Part shown: piece after piece, positions 8,574 to 15,916 of the stretch
Layout: each line of letters opens with the position of its first letter
How positions within the stretch are numbered: position 1 is the first letter of the stretch
Source: UBA6522 sp965262365
GTDB lineage: Bacteria; Pseudomonadota; Gammaproteobacteria; Steroidobacterales; Rariloculaceae
Direction of reading: 5' to 3'
Assembly: GCA_965262365.1 (NCBI GenBank)
Contig: OZ253541.1
Coordinates: 2,976,001 to 3,040,000, forward strand
Length of the DNA: 64,000 bases
The notes under the pieces: model-generated
The model's database searches: none
What the model was told of the DNA's origin: nothing
What the model saw: only the letters and a program-made list of their open reading frames with translations
Translations under genes and position numbers: made by a program

Positions 8574-8867
8574 ATGGCGATCGACGAAAGCAAACTGACC
8601 AAGGGCCAGGTGCGCAAGCTGAACGCGCTACGAAAATCGGTGGGTGTTGAACTCGGCGATGAAGTGTTCGGCAAGTGGCTGGCACAGCAGGCGAAGGCGG
8701 CAGCCGGGCCGAAACCCGATCCGGTGGTGGTCAAGATCGAGAAGGCGCTGGCCGGTTTCGCGAACGACCGATCGTTCCGGCTCGGGAATTATGGTTACAC
8801 GATTCGGCGCGCCAGGGGCAAGGGCGCGTCGGGATTCGTGGCGAGCAAAAACGAAAAGCTGCGATAA
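8574..8867 (+). CDS. Unknown 97-residue protein, duplicated block copy 2
   Basis: Same length as its paralogue at 2769-3062 and highly similar throughout (MAIDESKLTKGQVRKLNALR at the start; FRLGNYGYTIRRARGKGASG towards the end). It starts at ATG 8574 with GGGAGGAAG about 6 bases upstream, a clearer initiation site than in copy 1. The family is not recognised. It is followed after 79 bases by the DUF6884/GIY-YIG pair. Confidence 0.8.
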   Translation: MAIDESKLTKGQVRKLNALRKSVGVELGDEVFGKWLAQQAKAAAGPKPDPVVVKIEKALAGFANDRSFRLGNYGYTIRRARGKGASGFVASKNEKLR

Positions 8868-8946
8868 GTGGCTGAGCCTCGGTATTGATCCGGCAAGCGA
8901 CCGGCGTGAGTCTGACCAAAGTGGACCAAGTTTTCGGGTCGGTCAG

Positions 8947-9387
8947 ATGACGGCCATGACCGAAAGAAAAGATCGTCTCTACCTGGTGTCCTGCGTGGGA
9001 AAGAAGGGAAACTGTCCTGTCCCGGCGAAGGACTTGTACCGATCTACATGGTTCAAGCTCGCGCGAGCGTGGGTGGAGCGTGAAGCGGCGCCCTGGTTCA
9101 TCCTTTCCGCGAAGCACGGGCTCCTGGACCCGGATGCTGTGATCGCGCCGTACGACGAGACGTTGAACAATATGTCCGTGGCAGCGCGGCGAGACTGGGC
9201 GGAGCGGGTCAAATCGCAACTGGCTAAATCACTTCCCAATGTAGAGGAGGTCGTCATTTTGGCGGGTCGACGATACCGCGAAAATATCGAGAAGCATTTG
9301 CGTGCATGCTTTACGTCCGTAGTGGTGCCCATGGAAGGGTTGCGGATCGGAGAGCAATTGAGGTGGCTGAAGAATGGACCGAGGTGA
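8947..9387 (+). CDS. DUF6884 family protein
   Basis: A 146-residue protein matching the DUF6884 pattern: LYLVSCVGKKGNCPVPAKDL, then LYRSTWFKLARAWVE, WFILSAKHGLLDPD, VIAPYDETLNNM, and later VVILAGRRYRENI. The fold resembles the YaaA/nucleotide-processing type; the function is unknown. Start is ATG 8947 or ATG 8956; neither has a strong ribosome binding site, so expression may depend on coupling. Its last 14 bases overlap the next gene, a GIY-YIG nuclease, so the two very likely act together. The family is frequent in phage and defence contexts (general knowledge). Confidence 0.75.
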   Translation: MTAMTERKDRLYLVSCVGKKGNCPVPAKDLYRSTWFKLARAWVEREAAPWFILSAKHGLLDPDAVIAPYDETLNNMSVAARRDWAERVKSQLAKSLPNVEEVVILAGRRYRENIEKHLRACFTSVVVPMEGLRIGEQLRWLKNGPR

Positions 9388-10081
9388 CGCCACAGGCCGC
9401 TTTTATGAGTTGCTGGAACAGCTTGAAGTTCATATTGGCGGATCCCGGCGCGTCGGGAGCCTGACCGGGCGAATGCTATGGCCCGAACGCGGCGTTTGCT
9501 TGTTCTTCGAACCGGGCGAACGGCGCTCGGGTACTGGGGCGGGTCTGCGCGTCGTCCATGTCGGCACACACGCGGTGAGCGCAGGATCGAAATCGACGTT
9601 GTGGCGCCGCGTGCGTCAGCACCGCGGAACAATCGACCCGCTGGGAGGAAATCATCGTGGATCGGTCTTTCGCAAGCTTGTGGGCGAGGCGATGATGGCG
9701 CGAACGCCGAACGTAGGGTCTGCGAACTGGGGCGAGAAAAAAAGGGGAAGCCGGGACGAAGCGGATTCCGAACGGCGCCTGGAAACGCTGGTCAGCCGCC
9801 GGATCTGCCAGATGAGCCTGTTGTTTCTGCCGGTCGGGGATGCGCCCGGACCCGACAGCCTGCGTGCCTTCGTCAAGCGGAACACGGTCACGCTGTTGAG
9901 CGGTTTCGTCGAAGGTTGGGTCGACCCACCCTCGCCTCACTGGCTGGGCAACCATTCTTCGAGCGAACGGGTGCGTTGTTCGGGCTTGTGGAACCGCAAC
10001 AACGTGGACGATTCGGTCGATGCTAGTTTCCTGGGTGTGTTGAATGATCTGGTTCGTGACGCCGACACGTTCAGGAAATGA
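9374..10081 (+). CDS. GIY-YIG nuclease family protein
   Basis: A 235-residue protein overlapping DUF6884 by 14 bases. Residues 35-95 show a GIY-YIG-like core: GVCLFFEPGE in place of GIY, RVVHVGTH in place of YIG, and STLWRRVRQHRG supplying the conserved arginine, followed by GNHRGSVFRKLVG. The rest (RICQMSLLFLPVGDAPGPDS, then SGLWNRNNVDD) matches the long GIY-YIG relatives that carry a C-terminal SxLWN motif. Function as a nuclease is inferred from the family. No transmembrane or secretion signal. Confidence 0.75.
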   Translation: MDRGDATGRFYELLEQLEVHIGGSRRVGSLTGRMLWPERGVCLFFEPGERRSGTGAGLRVVHVGTHAVSAGSKSTLWRRVRQHRGTIDPLGGNHRGSVFRKLVGEAMMARTPNVGSANWGEKKRGSRDEADSERRLETLVSRRICQMSLLFLPVGDAPGPDSLRAFVKRNTVTLLSGFVEGWVDPPSPHWLGNHSSSERVRCSGLWNRNNVDDSVDASFLGVLNDLVRDADTFRK

Positions 10082-10123
10082 CGGTTGGAACAATTCCTGT
10101 AGGTATGAGATAGGACTGCGTAA

Positions 10124-10216
10124 ATGGCTTTGTTCAAGCGAAGAAACGGGCAGATTCGTTTGGCGCTTCTTTACAACGCCGGATTCCGGCAGATCGCCAT
10201 GAGGACGAAGGAATGA
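10124..10216 (+). CDS. 30-residue ORF translationally coupled to PLD nuclease
   Basis: ATG 10124 opens a 30-codon frame (MALFKRRNGQIRLALLYNAG, then FRQIAMRTKE) whose TGA overlaps the ATG of the next gene as ATGA. The peptide is strongly basic. It is either a real small protein or a leader that controls translation of the PLD gene. There is no homology evidence. Confidence 0.35.
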   Translation: MALFKRRNGQIRLALLYNAGFRQIAMRTKE

Positions 10217-11481
10217 ACAGGGTTTTTTCGAACGGCGGACCGGAAGATGTTCTGATTGTTGCGTTCAGAGAATTGTATGAGCGATCTTCACACTTGCAGC
10301 TGGCAGCCCCCTATTTCACATTTGCCGAGCCGGTACTTGAAGCCGTAGCTGAAGGTAAATCGGTCCAGCTATTGGTAGGGCTGAACCCGACCACAAGCCC
10401 GACTCAGCTTCGCAAGGTGCACGATAAATCTGGAGTGGCGATTCGGTATTTGACGAAGCGGTTCCACGCAAAGGTATTCCTTTCCGGCAATGCTGCGCTG
10501 GTCGGCTCGTCAAATCTCACCAGGGGCGGTTTCTATTCGAATCGCGAAGCCGTCGTGTGCCTGGACCAGCCCGAAGACGGCGACGCGGTCGAGGAAGCGC
10601 GGCACTTATTCGATGAGCTTTGGGGTGCCGGCTCGGTCTTGACAAAGGAGACGCTGGACACGTTCGACCGCACGCACAAGTGGATGTATGAAAAGACGCC
10701 GGATTGGGAACGCGAATTGGAAAAACGCATCGGCTCGGTGGAGCCTCCCAGCATCAGGGAGGGTGATGGCGAGAGATCAAGCGAGCAAAAGTTTCTTCAG
10801 CGGCTCAGACGGGAGGTTTACGAGCAATACCGTCCCGCCTTTCGTGAGGTCGCCGCAATCCTGAATGATGGTGGATTTAGGCGCGATGATCTTTTGGATA
10901 TTGGTGAGGCCAATGAGACAAACCGTTTCTTGAACTATGTGCGCATGACCCACGTCATCGGCGACGAGGCGTGGCGGAACGCTCCGCAACGAAACGCAGA
11001 CGAAAGACGCGTGTTAATCACCCAGCTTGGGCGAGAATGGGTCGATGCCGTCGACAACAAGGTGCATGACGAGTTTCGGGACTGGCTGGAAAACGTTACC
11101 GGAATTTTCGGAACACCGGAAGCGCTGGAGGGAGCTACGAAGGATGAAATCATGGATGGTCTGATGTCGCTTCATGCGTTTACGGCACAACTGCGCTTTG
11201 TTGAGGGGGGCGAAAAGAAGCTGCCGTCGGAATTCTGGAAGCGAAACAATGACGATGTTGAGCGAGTAAAGTCCACGCTGTCGCACCTGCTTTACGGTCC
11301 GGGAGAATTCATCCAGCGACTGCATGACGTCCTGAGCGACCCGTCAATGAAGCTCACGCTGTTCGGCCGATTCTGCGCGCTCGAGTTATACGGCACGGTG
11401 AAGCCAGAGGAGTGCCCGCCACTGAACGGACGCATAGCGAAGGCTTTGCGATACCTTGGCTTTTTCGTTAAGGGTAGTTAG
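10213..11481 (+). CDS. Phospholipase D-like nuclease domain protein
   Basis: A 422-residue protein. The N-terminal 130 residues form a single PLD-like domain with H85-x-K87 in RFHAKVFL and the following ALVGSSNLTRGGF (Ser99/Ser100, Asn101). One HKD motif per chain implies a dimer with one shared active site, as in Nuc-type endonucleases. The C-terminal 290 residues are predicted helical with no recognised domain. The gene lies 114 bases before hsdM on the same strand and may be part of that defence cluster. PLD-family nucleases also occur with phage-defence helicases, but no helicase other than HsdR is nearby. Confidence 0.75.
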   Translation: MNRVFSNGGPEDVLIVAFRELYERSSHLQLAAPYFTFAEPVLEAVAEGKSVQLLVGLNPTTSPTQLRKVHDKSGVAIRYLTKRFHAKVFLSGNAALVGSSNLTRGGFYSNREAVVCLDQPEDGDAVEEARHLFDELWGAGSVLTKETLDTFDRTHKWMYEKTPDWERELEKRIGSVEPPSIREGDGERSSEQKFLQRLRREVYEQYRPAFREVAAILNDGGFRRDDLLDIGEANETNRFLNYVRMTHVIGDEAWRNAPQRNADERRVLITQLGREWVDAVDNKVHDEFRDWLENVTGIFGTPEALEGATKDEIMDGLMSLHAFTAQLRFVEGGEKKLPSEFWKRNNDDVERVKSTLSHLLYGPGEFIQRLHDVLSDPSMKLTLFGRFCALELYGTVKPEECPPLNGRIAKALRYLGFFVKGS

Positions 11482-11595
11482 GCAATCATCAAGGTCGTGC
11501 CAGAACCGCTGTATACCGGATGACCCGAATACTCTCCGAACTCCGGGTTCCTTGTGCCCGCAAAGTTCTGAAGACATACACTCAGACGAGGATTC

Positions 11596-13773
11596 ATGAA
11601 CGTCTATATGCACGAAGAGCTGAAAGCCAAAATCTGGGAAATCGCTAACCGGCTCAGGGGGCCGTACCGGCCTCCCCAATATCGCTTGGTGATGCTTCCC
11701 ATAGTCGTCTTGCGACGTCTCGACTGCGTCCTGGAGTCCACCAATGATGCCGTTCTCAAGAAGCGCGATGAGCTTGAGGCGCAACAAGTGCCCGAAGCGG
11801 CAATGGATCGTCTGCTCGGCATGGCCGCCGACCCGAACCGGACACACGCGCTCTACAACACGAGCCCCTACACCTTCGCCCGGTTGCTCGGCGATCCCGA
11901 GAACATCGCGCCGAACCTTGTGTCGTACATCAACGGCTTTTGCCCGACTGCGCGGAATGTTTTTGAGCGGTTCAAATTCGCCGATCAGATCGAGAAACTC
12001 GACGCCAGCAACCGCCTCTTCACAGTCGTCAAGGCGATGTCGGATGTCGATCTTCACCCAGACAGGATCGACAACCTTCAGATGGGCTATCTGTTCGAAC
12101 ATCTGGTAATGCGCTTCAACGAACAGGCCAACGAGGAGGCGGGGGATCACTTCACGCCGCGCGAAGTCATTCGCCTCATGGCGAATCTCATCTACACCGG
12201 GGAACAGGATGTCTACAAGCCCGGCATCTACCGCACGATCTTCGATCCGGCGTGCGGGACGGGCGGCATGCTTTCTGAATCCGCGAAGCTGATTTTCGAT
12301 CAGAACTCACGGGCGCAGCTTGCGCTTTTCGGCCAGGAGTACAACGATGAGTCTTGGGCGATCTGTTGTTCGGACATGCTGATCAAGGACGAAGACACCG
12401 CGAATATCGTCCTCGGCGACACCCTCGGCGATGGCAAGACGAAGGACGGTTTTGAGGGCAAGCAATTCCACTACTTGATGGCCAACCCGCCTTTCGGCGT
12501 CGAATGGAAGGACCAGAAGGAGGTTGTCCAGCGGGAACAAAAGGCGGTTGGCTTTTCAGGCCGATTTGGTGCAGGGCTTCCGGCCATCAACGACGGCTCG
12601 CTGCTCTTCCTTCAGCACATGATTTCCAAAATGCATCCCTACGACGAAGGGGACGAGGACAGGCCCGGCTCTAAGATCGCCATCGTCTTCAACGGCTCGC
12701 CGCTCTTCTCGGGCGACGCGGGATCCGGGCCGTCCAACATTCGCCGCTGGATCATCGAGAACGACTGGCTGGACGCCATCGTGGCGCTGCCGGATCAGCT
12801 CTTCTACAACACCGGCATCTTCACCTACGTCTGGCTCTTGACAAACCGAAAGCAGCCGGAGCGGCGCGGCAAGGTGCAACTTATCGACGGCACCCGTTTT
12901 TTCCGGAAGATGAAGAAGAGCCTCAACAACAAGCGCAACGAGATCGCCGAGGAGCAAATCCGGCACTTGACCGGAGTCTATGGCAACTATCGGGACGGCG
13001 AGACGGCGGAGGTCCAGATTGACGGCGAGACCGAGACCCGCGTCATCTCCCGCATCTTCGAGAATTGGGAATTCGGATTTCTGAAGGTGACAGTCGAGCG
13101 CCCCCTGCGGATGAACTTCGAGGCGACTCCGGAGCACATCGCCAAGCTCGACGGCCAGACCGCCTTCGCCAATCTGGCAAAATCGAAGAAGCGCAGGGAC
13201 ACGGCGGCGGCGGAACGTGAGATTGCGGAGGGACGAAAAAAGCAGAATGCCATCCGAGAAATGCTAGGGACGCTCGAAGGCAACGCGCGCTACATGGACC
13301 GGGCGGTTTTCGAGGCTGACGTGATGCAAGCAACGGAGCGTGCCGGCATCAAGATCCCCGCCACGGTCAAGAAGGCGATCTTCACCGGCCTCGGGGAGCG
13401 CGATCAGGAGGCCGAAATTTGCCGGGACAGGAAGGGACGACCGGAGCCTGACAGTGAGCTTCGCGACACCGAGAACATCTCCTTGCCGCCTTGTACGGCG
13501 CTGCCGCTGCCGATGGATTTCGGGCCGGAAAAGCCTAACGATCGGCTGGTTGAGGCGTTCCGGAACGACGTCGACGCCTACATCGCAAACGAGGTGCTGC
13601 CGCACGTGCCCGATGCATGGGTAGACTACGGCAAAACCAAGGTCGGCTACGAAATTCCTATCAACCGAAATTTCTATGTATACAAGCCGCCGCGCCCGCT
13701 TGATCAGATAGAGGCGGACATCACCCAGCTCGAAGGAGATATCTTCAAGTTGCTCAAGGGGTTAGCGGCATGA
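11596..13773 (+). CDS. hsdM: Type I restriction-modification DNA methyltransferase subunit HsdM
   Basis: A 725-residue N6-adenine methyltransferase. An N-terminal helical HsdM domain (residues about 8-150) precedes the catalytic domain with SAM motif I DPACGTGGM at about 217 and catalytic NPPF at 297-300. The later SLLFLQHMISKM and AIVFNGSPLFSGDAGSG blocks are characteristic of HsdM. The protein is about 200 residues longer than classic HsdM, with a C-terminal extension ending in a coiled segment (PLDQIEADITQLEGDIFKLL). The gene overlaps hsdS as ATGA, giving coupled synthesis of the M2S complex that methylates the host sites. Confidence 0.95.
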   Translation: MNVYMHEELKAKIWEIANRLRGPYRPPQYRLVMLPIVVLRRLDCVLESTNDAVLKKRDELEAQQVPEAAMDRLLGMAADPNRTHALYNTSPYTFARLLGDPENIAPNLVSYINGFCPTARNVFERFKFADQIEKLDASNRLFTVVKAMSDVDLHPDRIDNLQMGYLFEHLVMRFNEQANEEAGDHFTPREVIRLMANLIYTGEQDVYKPGIYRTIFDPACGTGGMLSESAKLIFDQNSRAQLALFGQEYNDESWAICCSDMLIKDEDTANIVLGDTLGDGKTKDGFEGKQFHYLMANPPFGVEWKDQKEVVQREQKAVGFSGRFGAGLPAINDGSLLFLQHMISKMHPYDEGDEDRPGSKIAIVFNGSPLFSGDAGSGPSNIRRWIIENDWLDAIVALPDQLFYNTGIFTYVWLLTNRKQPERRGKVQLIDGTRFFRKMKKSLNNKRNEIAEEQIRHLTGVYGNYRDGETAEVQIDGETETRVISRIFENWEFGFLKVTVERPLRMNFEATPEHIAKLDGQTAFANLAKSKKRRDTAAAEREIAEGRKKQNAIREMLGTLEGNARYMDRAVFEADVMQATERAGIKIPATVKKAIFTGLGERDQEAEICRDRKGRPEPDSELRDTENISLPPCTALPLPMDFGPEKPNDRLVEAFRNDVDAYIANEVLPHVPDAWVDYGKTKVGYEIPINRNFYVYKPPRPLDQIEADITQLEGDIFKLLKGLAA

Positions 13774-15071
13774 CTGAAGTCCCGGAAAAGATCCGCGAAG
13801 CCTATCGAAAACTTCCGCCAGGCTGGAAGTTGGAGAAACTGAAGTTCTTCGCCAACGTCCGAAACAGCAATGTCGATAAGACCATCTCTGAGGATGAGGA
13901 GCCGATTCAGCTCTGCAACTACACCGACGTCTATTACAACGACCGCATCACGTCGGACATGGACTTCATGGAGGGGTCGGCAACCGAAACGGAAATCGAG
14001 CGTTTCCAACTCAAACGCGGTCAAGTCCTCATAACAAAGGACAGCGAAGGGTGGGACGATATAGGCATCCCTGCTCTGGTTACTGAGGATATGCCGGAGG
14101 TTCTGTGCGGATATCACCTTTCCGTGTTCGAGGAAACCCCATATCTGGACGGAGAATTTCTCGCATGGCTCTGCCGGGCCGACCCGCTCAACAACCAATT
14201 TAAGCTGTCAGCGAACGGTGTCACTCGTTTCGGGCTTGGCCAACACGCGATGAAAAACGCCTTCATTACGTTACCCCCGCTCGACACCCAGCGGCGAATC
14301 GCACGGTTTCTGGACGAGAAGACCGCGCGGCTCGACGGGCTGATCGAGAAGAAGCGGGAACTTCTGGATCGGCTGGCCGAGAAACGCCAGGCACTCATCA
14401 CCCGCGCGGTCACTAAGGGCCTCAATCCCGACGCCCCGATGAAACCCTCCGGTATCGACTGGCTCGGCGACATTCCTGCACATTGGTCGCTTGTACCCTT
14501 CAAGTGGTGCTGTCATGTCAAGAGTGGTCAAGTCGATCCGAAGGAACCCGAATATGCCGAGATGATGCTGATCGCGCCGGATCACATCGAAAGTGGCACC
14601 GGACGCTTATACCAGGTTACGAGCGCTGAAGAGCAGGGGGCGATCAGCGGGAAATACTTTTGTCCAGAGGGGGTAATTCTATACTCGAAAATTCGTCCGG
14701 CCCTTCGAAAGGTTGCACTCTATGGCGGTGAATGCCTATGTAGTGCCGATATGTATGCGATTGACTCAGGTAGCGATTTGGTCCGTGAGTATCTGTTCTA
14801 CTTTCTTCTAACTGATGCATTTACCTCTTATGCGGAGCTTGAGTCACTTCGGGTCGCAATGCCCAAAGTGAACAGAGAGGCACTAGGGGCCTTTCCGATC
14901 CCCATTCCCAGCAGGGACGAACAGAGCGAGATAGCGCGGTCTTGTGTCGAGTTAGATGAGAATCACTGTGAGACGGCGGACAAAGTATTGGATAGCATTG
15001 CGCGGCTGGATGAGTACCGATCAGCGCAAATAACTGCCGCTGTCACAGGACAATTTGCGGAGCTGGGATGA
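13770..15071 (+). CDS. hsdS: Type I restriction-modification specificity subunit HsdS
   Basis: A 433-residue protein with two target recognition domains and the conserved helical spacer between them: LPPLDTQRRIARFLDEKTAR, then LIEKKRELLDRLAEKRQALI and TRAVTKGLNP, followed by a second repeat that ends with IPIPSRDEQSEIA and another helix. It sets the DNA sequence recognised by the HsdM/HsdR complex. It overlaps hsdM by 4 bases at its start and the next gene by 4 bases at its end. Both halves look intact. Confidence 0.95.
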   Translation: MTEVPEKIREAYRKLPPGWKLEKLKFFANVRNSNVDKTISEDEEPIQLCNYTDVYYNDRITSDMDFMEGSATETEIERFQLKRGQVLITKDSEGWDDIGIPALVTEDMPEVLCGYHLSVFEETPYLDGEFLAWLCRADPLNNQFKLSANGVTRFGLGQHAMKNAFITLPPLDTQRRIARFLDEKTARLDGLIEKKRELLDRLAEKRQALITRAVTKGLNPDAPMKPSGIDWLGDIPAHWSLVPFKWCCHVKSGQVDPKEPEYAEMMLIAPDHIESGTGRLYQVTSAEEQGAISGKYFCPEGVILYSKIRPALRKVALYGGECLCSADMYAIDSGSDLVREYLFYFLLTDAFTSYAELESLRVAMPKVNREALGAFPIPIPSRDEQSEIARSCVELDENHCETADKVLDSIARLDEYRSAQITAAVTGQFAELG

Positions 15072-15916
15072 CCGGTCTAGGCAGTCCTTTGCATATACCG
15101 GAATGGCATTCGATTAGTCGAGAGACAAAGCTTGCTTGCCATTTACTCGGCTCCGGTGCAACCAGCCTCGGACGGGCCGGTTACGGCGATCAGACGGGCG
15201 AATACTACACCGCCTTTTTTGGTTTGGCCATCGGGCTAGAACGGTTGGCGAAGCTAATCCTTGTCGTGGACTACGCGATTTCCAACGGCGGCACGTTGCC
15301 GGAAGAGAAGGTGGTCAGGAAGTACGGGCACAAGCTGGTGGACCTTCTGAATGCTGCGGCGGAAGTTGAAATGAAGCACGGCCTGAGTCTGAAGTACAAT
15401 CGCCCAACCGATTCGATCAGCGCCAAGATTGTTGATGTCCTTGACGCATTCGCTGATGCGTCTCGCGGCCGATATGCAAATTTGGCGGCACTCGGCGATC
15501 CCAATCTCTCCAGAAAAGAACCCATCGCACGATGGTGGTCGGACGTTGCGACATCGATCCTCAAATCACACTACGAGGGGAAGCCAATCCAGGCCCGTGT
15601 AGAGGCGAATGCGGTGGCGATACACGAAATCGTGTCGCCATTCGCAATGGTCCTTCACGACAACGAGTCCGGCGAAATCATGCAGGATGCGCATACGGCA
15701 TCCGTTCGCGTTGGTCTGACGAGGGTTGTTCAGAAGTTCGGGCGATATTACGCTCTAACCGTCGTCCGTTGGCTGTCAGAACTCTTCTCGGAACTGGCGC
15801 ACCAAGCATGCTACACGCACCAGATCGATGTTTTTTTCGGATCTTGGGAGATTCTACAGACCTACACAGTCCCGGATGAGTACTTGAAGAGCCGTAAGGT
15901 TTGGCCGCTGAAGTGA
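15068..15916 (+). CDS. Unknown protein embedded in type I RM operon
   Basis: A 282-residue protein read in a chain of overlaps: 4 bases (ATGA) with hsdS and 16 bases with hsdR, so it is co-expressed with the RM enzyme. The N-terminal half contains YYTAFFGLAIGLERLAKLIL and later KYGHKLVDLLNAA, an arrangement seen in HEPN-like four-helix proteins (an E/R-rich helix, then a conserved GH before the next helix). No canonical R-x4-6-H motif is evident. The family is not recognised. Possible roles are a regulator or anti-restriction brake of the system, or an additional effector (inference). Confidence 0.8.
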   Translation: MTGLGSPLHIPEWHSISRETKLACHLLGSGATSLGRAGYGDQTGEYYTAFFGLAIGLERLAKLILVVDYAISNGGTLPEEKVVRKYGHKLVDLLNAAAEVEMKHGLSLKYNRPTDSISAKIVDVLDAFADASRGRYANLAALGDPNLSRKEPIARWWSDVATSILKSHYEGKPIQARVEANAVAIHEIVSPFAMVLHDNESGEIMQDAHTASVRVGLTRVVQKFGRYYALTVVRWLSELFSELAHQACYTHQIDVFFGSWEILQTYTVPDEYLKSRKVWPLK

